A stretch of 10,259 nt of DNA from JBHIBR01 sp046759145 [NCBI: Nitrospinota bacterium] (GCA_046759145.1 JBHIBR010000037.1:1-10259); one strand, 5' to 3'; positions 1 to 7,517 are shown, counted from the first letter of the stretch. Numbers and translations are program-made. The notes: generated by a model not told the origin, from the sequence alone.

Positions 1-2
1 AG

Positions 3-2696
3 GCGCGGCTCTACGACGGGGCCGACCTCCTGCGCGAGGCGGCTCGCCGCGCGCCATCCTCCCCGACCCTGCGCGAGGCATCCCTCTTCTGCCTCTACGG
101 TTTCTACGACATGAACCCGCTCCAGCGCGAGCTCGCGAGAGCGTGTCTCCAGGCGGTTCCCCGGGCGGCGGTCTTCTTCCCGTGGGCGGTAGCGGAGACG
201 GGAGCACCTCCCGGGGACCAGGAGGATCACCCCGCCCTCGCCTTCGCCCAGCCCCTCAAGGAGTGGCTCCTTGGCCTCGGCCTCGAGCCCGTCCCTCTCC
301 CCGAGGGACCGGAGGATGGCCAGCACGCCTTCCGGGAGGTGCGCCGAAGGCTTTTCCGCCGAAGGGGCCGGGATGGGGTCTCCGACCTCGGCGAGCTTTC
401 CCTCGCCATCGTGGCCGCCCCCGGGGAAGCGCGGGAGGCCTACGAACTGGGGCGCGAGATCTGGCGGCTCGCGGAGGAGGAAGGAGTGCGCTTCGAGGAG
501 ATGGCCGTCCTGCTCCGAACGGAGGAACCCTACGGCAGGCTCCTCCGCGAGACCCTGGAGTTCCTGGAGATACCCTATCGTTTTGCGGGCGGCCCACCCC
601 TCGCCGAGAGCCGGATGGCCCGCAGGTTTCGCCTCTTTCTCGAACTGGGGCCCCGCGGACTCCGCCGCAGGGATGTGCTTCGCTTCTTCGCCCTGGCCCC
701 TCCCGAAGGGGGCCCGGAGGTCGCCCCCTGGGAGGAGCTCACACGCGAGGCAGGCATCGTGGGAGGCGCCGAAGGGTGGGAGAAGGGGCTGCGACACCTG
801 AGCCAACGGCTCAGGGGAACCGGCGAGGAGGGGTCGCGCTCTGCGGGCTCCCGGCAAGGGGCCATCGAAGGGCTGCGCCGCCAGGCAGAAGCGCTCTTTC
901 AGGCCCTGGCCACGATCCCCGAGAGCGGCACCCCCGCCGCCCTCGCCCGAGCGGTCCTCGCCGCATTCAAGCCCTTCGAGCCGCCTGGCCCCACCCTCGA
1001 CGTCCTCGAAAAATGCCTGCGCGGATGGGAGCCGCTGGAGGTCCCGGAGCTTTCGCTGGAGGAATTCGCCGGCTGGGTGGGGAGGCTCCTGGAGAGGACG
1101 GCCGGAGCGGAGGGGGGGGCGGCATCCCGGGGCGGCGTCACCATCGCGCGTCTCATGGACGCGCGGGGCACGCGGTTTCGGGCCGTCCTCCTCCCCGGCC
1201 TCGGGGCGGGCCGCTTCCCCTCCCTGGGGCGACAGGACCCGCTCCTCCCCGACGAGGCCAGGAGGGCCATGGACGGAGACTCCGAGCACGGTCTCCCCCT
1301 CCTCCCCCTTAAGGGGGAGCGCTGGGCGGAGGAGCGGCTCCTCTTCTGGCTCGCCCTGGGGGCGGCGAGGGAGCACCTGGTGCTGAGCTATCCCTCCCGC
1401 GACCCGCTCCAGGGGCGCGAGAAACTCCCCTCCCTCTTCCTCCTCCACCTGGCCTCCGCCCTGGGCGCCCCGATGACGGAGGAGGGCCTTCAGAAGCTCC
1501 CCGGCTTTCGGCGCGCATCCGCGGCTCTGGAGCGTTGCCCGCGCGTCCAGCCTGCCTCTCTCCTGGAGCACGACCAGCGGCTCATCCAGGCGGCACTGGA
1601 GGGGAGAGAGGACGTCGAGGGAGCCCTCGCTCCCCTCCTGGAGGAGAGCGCCACTCTGCGGCGCGCCTTCGAGGCGGAAAGTGCCCGCTGGGCGTCTGGC
1701 TGCTTCACCCGCTTCGACGGCCTCCTGGCGGGCTCCCGGGCGCGAGAGTCCCTCGCGGGGTGGCTCGGCCTCCCTCCCCATCGAGTGTCGCCCACCGCCC
1801 TCGAGACCTACTGGACCTGTCCCTTCCAGTATTTCCTCGAGCGCGTGTTGGAGCTGGAGGCCTCCGAGGAGCCGGAGGAGCTCTACTCCCTCCCTTCCGA
1901 CGAGCTGGGCCGCCTCTACCACCGGGCACTCAGGATCTTCTTCGAGCGATGCGCCCGGGATGTTGGGCTGCTTCCGCTCGCGCAAGGAAAGCGAGAGACC
2001 CTGCTGAGCCTCCTCCGCGAGGCGGCGGAGGCGGCATTCCGGGAGCAGGAAGAGGTCGGTCTCACGGGCTATCCGCTCGTGTGGGAGAGGACCCGGCAGG
2101 AGGTTTGGGAAGCGCTTCGCTCTCTCCTCGACCGGGAGATCGAATCGGCGGAGGACTTCATCCCGTTCGCCTTCGAGGAGGAGATCGAGGTGGAGCTTCC
2201 GGAGGCGGGCCTCCTCCTGCGGGGGCGCATTGACCGGCTGGAGCGGAGCTCCGATGGGAAGCGACTCCGTCTCCTCGATTACAAGACGGGCCGCCACCGA
2301 GGGGAGAAGGATGACTCACTCGCTTGGACCAAGGACCGCAAGACTCCCTCGCTCCAGGCTCCCCTCTACCTGCTGGCGGCGAAGCTCTGCTACCCCGAGG
2401 CGGAGGTGGAAGGAGCCATCCTCCACTTCTTCACCCGGAAGGGTGAGGGGAAGAAGGTCTCTTTCTCCGCACGGGCGCTTCAAGAGAAGCGGCCGCTCCT
2501 CCTCCGTTTTGCACAGGCAGCAGCCGACGGATGGCGGGAGGGGAGGTTCTTCCCCCATCCCCTCGAGGGGGCGTGCGCGCGCTGTGACTTCAAGGCCGTC
2601 TGCGGCGCGGCCATCGAGGAGGGCGTGGCGCGGAAGAGAGACTCCGACCCTTACCTCCGAGCCTTCCTGAAACTCCGGGATGAGGCCAATGGCTGA
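3..2696 (+). CDS. addB: AddB-like helicase/exonuclease subunit with C-terminal PD-(D/E)XK Fe-S nuclease, 5' end outside window
   Basis: This is the nuclease/scaffold subunit of an AddAB-type double-strand-break resection complex, acting in the cytoplasm with the AddA protein encoded next. The frame is open from position 3 through the ATG at 111. The residues before that Met (LYGFYD, then MNPLQ) match the AddB 'GFYDL-Q' segment, so 111 is not the true start and the N-terminus is missing. Numbering from Met111: residues about 95-165 resemble the UvrD-type C-terminal helicase fold (EEPYGRLLRETLEFLEIPYR), and about 340-375 carry the 'VLLPGLGAGRFPSL' helicase-like segment. The nuclease domain has GRIDR (D708) and LLDYKTG (D723, K725). 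Four Fe-S cysteines are present: C570 in YWTCPFQYF, then C822, C825 and C831 in the CX2CX5C tail. That arrangement is diagnostic of AddB-type nucleases (family knowledge). The gene overlaps addA. The helicase site of AddB, if present, lies off the window, so its integrity cannot be judged. Confidence 0.88.
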   Translation, partial: ARLYDGADLLREAARRAPSSPTLREASLFCLYGFYDMNPLQRELARACLQAVPRAAVFFPWAVAETGAPPGDQEDHPALAFAQPLKEWLLGLGLEPVPLPEGPEDGQHAFREVRRRLFRRRGRDGVSDLGELSLAIVAAPGEAREAYELGREIWRLAEEEGVRFEEMAVLLRTEEPYGRLLRETLEFLEIPYRFAGGPPLAESRMARRFRLFLELGPRGLRRRDVLRFFALAPPEGGPEVAPWEELTREAGIVGGAEGWEKGLRHLSQRLRGTGEEGSRSAGSRQGAIEGLRRQAEALFQALATIPESGTPAALARAVLAAFKPFEPPGPTLDVLEKCLRGWEPLEVPELSLEEFAGWVGRLLERTAGAEGGAASRGGVTIARLMDARGTRFRAVLLPGLGAGRFPSLGRQDPLLPDEARRAMDGDSEHGLPLLPLKGERWAEERLLFWLALGAAREHLVLSYPSRDPLQGREKLPSLFLLHLASALGAPMTEEGLQKLPGFRRASAALERCPRVQPASLLEHDQRLIQAALEGREDVEGALAPLLEESATLRRAFEAESARWASGCFTRFDGLLAGSRARESLAGWLGLPPHRVSPTALETYWTCPFQYFLERVLELEASEEPEELYSLPSDELGRLYHRALRIFFERCARDVGLLPLAQGKRETLLSLLREAAEAAFREQEEVGLTGYPLVWERTRQEVWEALRSLLDREIESAEDFIPFAFEEEIEVELPEAGLLLRGRIDRLERSSDGKRLRLLDYKTGRHRGEKDDSLAWTKDRKTPSLQAPLYLLAAKLCYPEAEVEGAILHFFTRKGEGKKVSFSARALQEKRPLLLRFAQAAADGWREGRFFPHPLEGACARCDFKAVCGAAIEEGVARKRDSDPYLRAFLKLRDEANG
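1302..1319. repeat. 18-bp perfect palindrome CTCCCCCTTAAGGGGGAG inside addB
   Basis: The 18 bases are exactly self-complementary around the centre at 1310/1311, and a further CTCCCC run lies just upstream. The segment encodes LPLLPLKGE in the addB-like frame, directly before the conserved WAEERLLF stretch. The duplicated LPL suggests that a few residues were added by the repeat. I recall similar CCCCCTTAAGGGGG palindromes as dispersed repeats in other GC-rich genomes, but copy number here cannot be seen from one window. It might also form a hairpin in the mRNA. Confidence 0.6.
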
Positions 2697-5600
2697 GGGA
2701 GCTCCCCTGGACGCGGCCATCCGCGAGAGGGCCCGCACCTTGCGGGGCGAGAACCTTCTGGTCGAGGCGGGCGCGGGGACGGGCAAGACCACCCTCCTGG
2801 TGGACCGCCTCCTCGACCTCCTGGAGAAGGGGGACGCGGAGCTCTCCGACCTCGTTGTCATCACCTTCACCGAGAAGGCCGCCGCCGAGCTGGCCGCGCG
2901 CATTCGGTCGAAGGTGGAACGGAGACTGGAAGAGAGGGAGAGCGGGGGTGAGGGCGCTTCTGAGGTGGCGGAGCGCATGCGGTGTGCCCTGGAGGACCTC
3001 GAGCGTACCCCTGCCCAGACCATCCACGGCTTCTGCGCTTCACTCCTCCGGGAGTTCCCCCTGGAGGCGGGGGTTAGCCCTTCTTTCGATGTGCTGGATG
3101 AGCTCGCCCAGGGGGAGCTCATCGAGGAGGCCTGGGCGGGGTGGCTCAGCCGGGCGCTCTCGGAGGAGAGAGCCGCGCTGCGGGACGCGCTCGCGCTGGG
3201 CCTGGGGCCGGATAGGTGGAAGGTAGTCCGGGACTGGATGGTGGAGCATCGGGACTTGCTCAAAAACCTTCCGGACCCGATGGGGGGGGCGCGGGAGGAG
3301 GTGCTGGCGGGCCTGGGCGCGTTTGGGGCCGAGCTCGCCGAGCTTTTCGGCGAGTGCACCCGGCCCGAAGAAGATAAGCTTGCAGCCCGGTTCCAGGAAT
3401 TCAGAGATTGGGCGGGCGGTCTCCGCGGGCGGGACGAACTCGACCTTCTGCGCGCCTTCGAGGACCCTTACAAATTCAACCGCAGAGCCGGCTCCCAAAA
3501 GAACTGGTCTTCCAAAGAGGCCCTCGAAGCGGCAAGAGCGGCCCTGAGGCGTTTCCAGGAAGAACTCCTCCCCGCCTGGAGAGCCAGGCTCGGCCACAAC
3601 TTCGCCGCCCGCCTCCTGGCCGAGCTGCGGGGGTATGTCGAGGAATATGAGCGCCTCAAGGCCGAGCGCGGTCTTCTGGATTTCCTGGACCTGCTGCTGA
3701 GGGCGCGGGACCTGCTGCGGGATCACCCCGAGGTGCGGGGCATCCTCCAGGGCCGCTTCCGCCACCTGCTCGTGGACGAGTTCCAGGACACCGACCCCCT
3801 CCAGGTCGAGGTGGTCTTCTTCCTCGCCGAACGCGCGCCCCGCGCCCGGCAGTGGGAGGAAGTGGAGCTTGCCCCCGGGAAGCTCTTCCTCGTGGGGGAC
3901 CCCAAGCAATCCATCTACCGCTTCCGCCGGGCGGACATCGAGATGTACGAGAGGGCGAAGGAACGGCTTGGCCCGCGCGGCTCCCTCCTCCCCATCCAGG
4001 TGAACTTCCGCTCCGTCCCGGGCCTGCTGGAATGGGTGAACGCGCTCTTCGAGAGGCTCATCCAAAAACCTCCCGACGGGGCCTACCAGCCCGACTACAC
4101 ACCCCTCCTCCCCTGGCGGGCGGGAGAGGGGCCTCGGGTCTTCTGGCTTCCCGAGTGCGACTCCCTTCCGCCCGAGGCCAAGGTGGAAGAACGCTGCCGG
4201 AAAGAGGCCGAGGCAATCGCTTCCCTCATCTTCACCCTCACCGACCCGGAGAGCGGCCTGAGCATCGAGGGAGAGGATGGCTCCCCGCGGGCTCCTCGCT
4301 ACGACGACTTCGGTGTCCTTTTCCGCAAGGGCACCCATCTGCGCCTCTATGAGGAGGCGCTCAGGGCGGCGGGCATCCCCTTCCGGGTGGAGGGAAGCCG
4401 CCAGTTCTACCAGCGCCAGGAGGTCAAAGCGCTGCTGGCCGCCCTTCGGGCGGTCGAGAACCCGCGGGACCGGATCTCCCTCGCAGCGACCCTTCGCTCT
4501 CCCCTCTTCGGCTTCAGCGACGAGGAGGTCTTCCTCCTCGCGCGGGCGGGCTGGGAAGCGTCGGCGGCGGGCCTGCCGGAGCTCGAAGAGGCGGTTTCCC
4601 TCATCGAGGGCCTTCACCGCAAGCGGGAGGAGGTGAGTTTTCGCCGCCTTGTGAGCGAGCTCCTGGCGGCCACGCGCGCCCCCGAGCTCTTTCTCTGCAA
4701 ACCCGACGGCGAGGGGCGCCTCGCCAACCTCCTCAAGGTGCTGGACCTGGCCGAGGCCGCCGCGGGGACGGCCATGGCCTCCTTCGGCTCTTTCGTGCGC
4801 TGGCTCTCCGGGCTGGAGCGCACGGCCGAGAGCTACGAGGGGGCTCCCCGGATGGGAGAGGCCCCCGCGGACGAGGGAGCCCTCAACTGCGTCCACCTCC
4901 TCACCATCCACAAGGCCAAGGGCCTCGAGTTCCCCATCGTGATCCTGGCCGACCTGGCGAGCCCCCTGGGGAGGGGGGGGAGGGGGGCGAGGGTTGGCTC
5001 CGACCCCCTCCTCTGCGACCGCCGGGAGGGGAGAGTGGAGTGCTCCCTGGGGCCGCTCGAGACTGCGGGATTTGCACCCCTCAGGGAACTGGACGGGAGA
5101 AGGGAGCTGGAGGAAGAAAAGCGCCTCTTCTACGTGGCCGCCACCAGGGCCCGGGATTACCTCTTCCTCCCGCCCGTCCAGGGGGAGCCCGAGGGCTACT
5201 ACCGGTTCCTGGCGGCGGGAGCGCCGGGGGAAGGTGAGCTCGGCCGCCGGGCGGAGCCTTTCCCCATCCCCCTCCGCACTCCCCCGTGGGAGGACCGCCC
5301 CTTCCGGGCGGCTGAGCGCCTCTTCCTTCCCGGTGGGAAGGGAGAGGAGCAGACGCGCCGCTCAAGGGCGGCTTTCGAGGCACGGAGAAGTCGGGCGGCG
5401 AGAGAAGCGAGCGAGTCCCATCCCCTCGTGGCCGCGAGCGAGCTGGAAATGCCAGGAACGCTCGTCGGCAAGCCCTCCGTGGCGGGCGGGGGAGCCCCGG
5501 GCGGGGGCGCCCCGGGCGGGGGCGCCCCCTTCGGGGAGCTCGTTCATTTCCTCCTGGCCAGGGTGGAACGGCTCGCAGTACCCCTTCCGGCCGAGTTCGC

Positions 5601-6090
5601 CGTCCTGGCTGAGGGCAAAGCGCGGGCCTTGGGCCTGGGCGCTCAAGAGGCCGCTCGCGCCCTCGGGCTCGTTGAGGCTGCCCTCTCCATGCCCACCCTC
5701 GAGCGGGCGCGCCGCGCCCCCGCCTGTCCGCAGGAGCTCCCCTTCGTGGCGGAGGTGGAGGGCGTCTCGCTCCAGGGACAGGTGGACCTCCTCTTCGAAG
5801 AGGAAGACGCCCTCGTTGTCGTGGACTTCAAGACGGACGCCGTGGCGGAAGAGGAGGTGGACGCGCGCCTCGCGGCCTACCGCCTGCAGGGTGGGGCCTA
5901 CGCTCTGGGTCTGGAGGCCGCGACGGGGAAGCGCGTGGGGGAGGTGCGCTTCCTCTTCCTGGCGCCCCGGGTGGAGCGCCGCCTTCCGCTCGATGAGCCT
6001 TTGAAGGGGGAAGTGCGGGAGGCTTTGCGCAGCGCTCCGCACTCAGGGTGCCCGCCCGTGATCGGCCCACCGAACGGAGGAAGCCTCTGA
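2680..6090 (+). CDS. addA: AddA-like ATP-dependent helicase/nuclease (UvrD/RecB superfamily)
   Basis: This is the motor and second nuclease subunit of an AddAB-type complex; it unwinds and degrades DNA ends before RecA loading. SF1 helicase motifs occur in order: Walker A GAGTGKT (31-37), motif Ia VVITFTEKAAAEL (about 59-71), TIHGFC (114-119), Walker B LLVDEFQDTD (D366, E367), motif III GDPKQSIYRFRRAD (406-419), motif V LTIHKAKGLEF (741-751) and motif VI FYVAATRAR (817-825). The C-terminal RecB-type nuclease follows a Gly-rich linker: GELVH (H956), QVDLL (D1036) and VVDFKTD (D1049, K1051). All catalytic positions are present. The length of 1136 aa is close to the family's usual 1150-1250. The ATG at 2680 overlaps the end of addB by 17 bp. 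An in-frame ATG at 2689, nine bases downstream, would give an 8-bp overlap and is equally plausible. Either way, translational coupling with addB is likely. RecB is the alternative, but the preceding AddB-type partner and the absence of RecC favour AddA. Confidence 0.92.
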   Translation: MRPMAEGAPLDAAIRERARTLRGENLLVEAGAGTGKTTLLVDRLLDLLEKGDAELSDLVVITFTEKAAAELAARIRSKVERRLEERESGGEGASEVAERMRCALEDLERTPAQTIHGFCASLLREFPLEAGVSPSFDVLDELAQGELIEEAWAGWLSRALSEERAALRDALALGLGPDRWKVVRDWMVEHRDLLKNLPDPMGGAREEVLAGLGAFGAELAELFGECTRPEEDKLAARFQEFRDWAGGLRGRDELDLLRAFEDPYKFNRRAGSQKNWSSKEALEAARAALRRFQEELLPAWRARLGHNFAARLLAELRGYVEEYERLKAERGLLDFLDLLLRARDLLRDHPEVRGILQGRFRHLLVDEFQDTDPLQVEVVFFLAERAPRARQWEEVELAPGKLFLVGDPKQSIYRFRRADIEMYERAKERLGPRGSLLPIQVNFRSVPGLLEWVNALFERLIQKPPDGAYQPDYTPLLPWRAGEGPRVFWLPECDSLPPEAKVEERCRKEAEAIASLIFTLTDPESGLSIEGEDGSPRAPRYDDFGVLFRKGTHLRLYEEALRAAGIPFRVEGSRQFYQRQEVKALLAALRAVENPRDRISLAATLRSPLFGFSDEEVFLLARAGWEASAAGLPELEEAVSLIEGLHRKREEVSFRRLVSELLAATRAPELFLCKPDGEGRLANLLKVLDLAEAAAGTAMASFGSFVRWLSGLERTAESYEGAPRMGEAPADEGALNCVHLLTIHKAKGLEFPIVILADLASPLGRGGRGARVGSDPLLCDRREGRVECSLGPLETAGFAPLRELDGRRELEEEKRLFYVAATRARDYLFLPPVQGEPEGYYRFLAAGAPGEGELGRRAEPFPIPLRTPPWEDRPFRAAERLFLPGGKGEEQTRRSRAAFEARRSRAAREASESHPLVAASELEMPGTLVGKPSVAGGGAPGGGAPGGGAPFGELVHFLLARVERLAVPLPAEFAVLAEGKARALGLGAQEAARALGLVEAALSMPTLERARRAPACPQELPFVAEVEGVSLQGQVDLLFEEEDALVVVDFKTDAVAEEEVDARLAAYRLQGGAYALGLEAATGKRVGEVRFLFLAPRVERRLPLDEPLKGEVREALRSAPHSGCPPVIGPPNGGSL
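5485..5529 (+). repeat. Three 15-bp in-frame tandem repeats encoding (GGGAP)x3
   Basis: Three consecutive 15-base units, GGC GGG GGM GCC CC(G/C), encode GGGAP three times (AddA residues 936-950). They sit in the linker between the helicase core and the nuclease motif with H956. Units 2 and 3 differ only at the last base; unit 1 also differs at one third position. Each unit contains or nearly contains the palindrome GGGGCGCCCC. The repeat probably lengthens a flexible hinge and is a likely site of copy-number change by slippage. Confidence 0.85.
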
Positions 6091-6140
6091 CGCTCCCGCT
6101 CGGTGGACCGACGCTCGGTGGACCGACGTTCGGTGGACCG
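6063..6140. repeat. Inverted repeat spanning the addA stop codon; possible weak bidirectional terminator
   Basis: Bases 6063-6075 (CGGCCCACCGAAC), inside the last addA codons, are complementary at 12 of 13 positions to 6128-6140 in the third tandem unit. They pair less well (11 of 13) with the two earlier units, giving alternative stems with shorter loops. The structure sits between convergent genes, where a bidirectional terminator would be expected. There is no T-run on either side, so intrinsic termination is only a guess. Confidence 0.4.
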
Positions 6141-6142
6141 GC
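6098..6142. repeat. Three 15-bp tandem repeats filling the gap between convergent genes
   Basis: The unit GCTCGGTGGACCGAC occurs at 6098-6112 and 6113-6127, followed by a variant with two changes at 6128-6142 (GTTCGGTGGACCGGC). The array ends exactly where the stop codon of the convergent membrane-protein gene begins. It therefore occupies nearly all of the 52-bp intergenic space. A 15-base period equals five codons. Read in the addA frame past its stop, the units give RSVDR three times before a TGA at 6151-6153. The array may be a former coding extension or a simple slippage product. Confidence 0.85.
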
Positions 6143-7273
6143 TCAGGGCGTGAGGCGCAGGGTGGGGGGAGGGGAGCCGATGTTTTTCAGGAAGCTGTAC
6201 GGGCGGTTCGGCCGAAATCCCGCCCGGGCCACCTTCCCCGCCGATGTGAGCTCCACCACGAGCACGAAGTGGCGCCTGCGCGGGTCCACCACGAAGCGGA
6301 GGTCCAGGTACTCCACCCGGTGACGGCCTCCCTCCTCCCGGTAGCGGACGAGCGGGTAGCGGGCGAACCAGCGGTAGAGGCGCACCAGGTCCTCCTCTTC
6401 CGCCCGCCGCACGAAGGGGTTCACGGGGGCGTTCTCAAGCCGCTCGACCTGCGGGGGCGGCCCGGAAGGGTTCACCTGGGCCGCCCGGAGGTAGCCCCCC
6501 TCGATGCGGGCCAGGCCGCGCCAGGGCACGTAGCCGGGGGGCGTGAGGCCGAGCCAGCGGAAGAGAGCCCCCGGGGCGGGCAAGACAGACTCTTCGAAGG
6601 TAGCAATCCCGCTCGCCGCGGTCGCCCGCCGCAGCTGGGCGAGCGCCCTCCCGTGCTCCAGGCCCGAGGCCCCCACGTAGAGCGCGGCGGCGACGAGGCC
6701 ACCCCAGGCGAGAGGCCGGCCCCACCGGGGGAAGGCCAACCCAGCGAGCAAGGGGAGGAGAAAGCAGAGGGTGAGAGAGATGTCGATGATGAAGACCCAG
6801 TCCAAGGCGAAGCGCCTGGCGATGAAGGGGAGGAAGGCCTGGGTCCCGTAGGAGGTGGGAAGGTCCAGCAGGATGTGGAGGACAACCCCCAGGTAGGCCA
6901 CCAGGTAGAGGCTCCCGAAGGGAACCCGTCGGGCGAAAAGCCGCACTATCCCCGCCACCACCAGCGCCTCCCCGAGGCCCCCGAAGAAGGAATGGGTGAT
7001 GCCCCGGTGGTAGGCCATCACGGCGGGGAGGCCCCCCCAGAAGCGGACCACGTTATCCGCATCGGGCACAATCGCCCCGAGGAGGGCAGCCCAGGCCAGG
7101 GGGCCACGCGGCCCCGGGCGAAAACCCCATTCCCTTAAGCCCCCCTTCCCAACCGGGGCTCGAACGAAGTGGGCGCTTTCGCTCCGGCCCGGTGGCCGGG
7201 GGCCGCGTGGCCCCCGGGCGCTGAGGGCGCTCCCCAGGATGAGGCCGGAGACCACGTGGGTGATCGGGTCCAC
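6143..7273 (-). CDS. Membrane-bound metal-dependent hydrolase, DUF457/YdjM-like
   Basis: This is a 376-residue integral membrane protein of the family annotated as metal-dependent hydrolases (YdjM/DUF457, COG1988-type); the substrate is unknown. The family signatures are visible: MDPITHVVSG at the N-terminus (H6), PDADN (D71, D73), YHRGITHS (H89, H94), LHILLDLPTSYGTQ (H133, D137) and FALDWVFIIDI (D158, D164). Hydrophobic segments lie at about 60-70, 97-113, 122-137, 159-180 and 185-205. After them comes a soluble C-terminal tail of about 150 residues ending PPPTLRLTP. The start is GTG at 7273, chosen because MDPITH is the conserved N-terminus; GAGGG lies 7 nt upstream (7281-7285 on the + strand). 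Residues 20-59, rich in Arg, Gly and Pro, look like an insertion relative to the family and coincide with an inverted-repeat-bounded DNA segment. The gene is convergent with addA and transcribed alone. Confidence 0.85.
   Translation of the reverse strand: MDPITHVVSGLILGSALSARGPRGPRPPGRSESAHFVRAPVGKGGLREWGFRPGPRGPLAWAALLGAIVPDADNVVRFWGGLPAVMAYHRGITHSFFGGLGEALVVAGIVRLFARRVPFGSLYLVAYLGVVLHILLDLPTSYGTQAFLPFIARRFALDWVFIIDISLTLCFLLPLLAGLAFPRWGRPLAWGGLVAAALYVGASGLEHGRALAQLRRATAASGIATFEESVLPAPGALFRWLGLTPPGYVPWRGLARIEGGYLRAAQVNPSGPPPQVERLENAPVNPFVRRAEEEDLVRLYRWFARYPLVRYREEGGRHRVEYLDLRFVVDPRRRHFVLVVELTSAGKVARAGFRPNRPYSFLKNIGSPPPTLRLTP
7099..7215. repeat. 117-bp in-frame segment bounded by exact 17-bp inverted repeats (putative palindromic element inside a gene)
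   Basis: GGGGGCCACGCGGCCCC at 7099-7115 is the exact reverse complement of 7199-7215. The segment is 117 bp, a multiple of three, and keeps the host membrane-hydrolase frame open. It encodes residues about 20-59, with RGPRGPRP at one end and RPGPRGPL at the other. Inside it an AGCCCC/GGGGCT stem (7138-7143 with 7155-7160) could form a central hairpin. It falls between the conserved MDPITH and PDADN motifs, where I recall a shorter spacer in relatives. No target-site duplication is evident to me. It may be a non-autonomous palindromic element comparable in style to RPE-type insertions, or a locally grown GC-rich linker. Confidence 0.5.
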
Positions 7274-7317
7274 AGAAATACCCTCTACTCGCCCCGCACT
7301 ATCCAGAGTAACCTATC

Positions 7318-7346
7318 ATTCTAGATCGGCCCATCCCCCTTGTTAA
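7318..7346 (-). promoter_or_regulatory. Sigma70-like promoter for the membrane hydrolase gene
   Basis: Reading the minus strand, TTAACA (7346-7341) matches the -35 consensus at 5 of 6 positions. TAGAAT (7323-7318) matches the -10 consensus at 5 of 6. The spacer is exactly 17 nt. Transcription would start near 7311, leaving a leader of about 38 nt before the GTG at 7273. The region is noticeably more AT-rich than its surroundings. No comparably good promoter was found for the rightward genes in this interval. Confidence 0.55.
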
Positions 7347-7371
7347 GGCGTCAAGAGCTTCGGGAGGGCCC

Positions 7372-7449
7372 ATGGTCATCGACATCTGCAGCCTCGCCCC
7401 CCTGCCCGAGTTCTACGGGGAGAGCCTCTTGCGAGGGGCGCCGGCGTGA
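7372..7449 (+). CDS. Possible 25-residue leader peptide or gene-start remnant upstream of the MEMO-family gene
   Basis: An ATG at 7372 with GGGAGG 4 nt upstream opens a 25-codon frame, MVIDICSLAP followed by LPEFYGESLLRGAPA. Its TGA (7447-7449) overlaps a GTG at 7446 in the GTGA arrangement typical of coupled genes. That GTG is in frame with the downstream MEMO-family gene. I do not recognise the peptide. It could be a leader, a truncated 5' remnant of another gene (MVIDI resembles amidohydrolase beginnings, a weak hint), or chance. No regulatory codon run or attenuator hairpin is apparent. Confidence 0.25.
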   Translation: MVIDICSLAPLPEFYGESLLRGAPA

Positions 7450-7507
7450 GTAAACTTCTCCGGGGCTCTTGGAAGCCCTGGGCCTTACCCTCCAAGCTCG
7501 GCGCACG

Positions 7508-7512
7508 AGGAG
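7508..7512 (+). promoter_or_regulatory. Ribosome binding site deciding the MEMO-family start
   Basis: AGGAG lies 5 nt before the ATG at 7518 and is extended by GAGAG. It supports this ATG over the in-frame GTG at 7446. The 24 residues between the two starts (SKLLRGSWKPWALPSK and onward) look unlike family sequence. Confidence 0.7.
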
Positions 7513-7517
7513 AGAGC

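Noticed and set aside
111-113. ATG at 111 as the start of addB
   Set aside because: The frame is open upstream to the window edge, and the residues before this Met fit the conserved AddB segment, so the gene begins outside the window.
2316-3359. A 347-codon minus-strand frame across the addB/addA junction
   Set aside because: It is Ser/Arg-rich with no domain and overlaps conserved nuclease and Walker A codons of the real genes.
3040-4911. A 623-codon open frame on the minus strand opposite addA
   Set aside because: It is antisense to a gene with every helicase motif, its product has no recognisable domain, and long antisense frames are expected at this GC content.
5485-6142. A CRISPR array or toxin-antitoxin locus suggested by the two repeat clusters
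   Set aside because: The repeats are directly adjacent 15-mers with no spacers, and no cas or toxin-like genes are nearby.
6269-7138. A 289-codon plus-strand frame opposite the membrane hydrolase
   Set aside because: The product is Glu/Gly/Pro-rich without motifs, whereas the minus strand carries conserved His/Asp motifs and transmembrane segments.
7446-7448. GTG at 7446 as the MEMO-family start
   Set aside because: The added 24 residues lack family resemblance, and the ATG at 7518 has a better ribosome binding site. It is kept only as an alternative in the findings.
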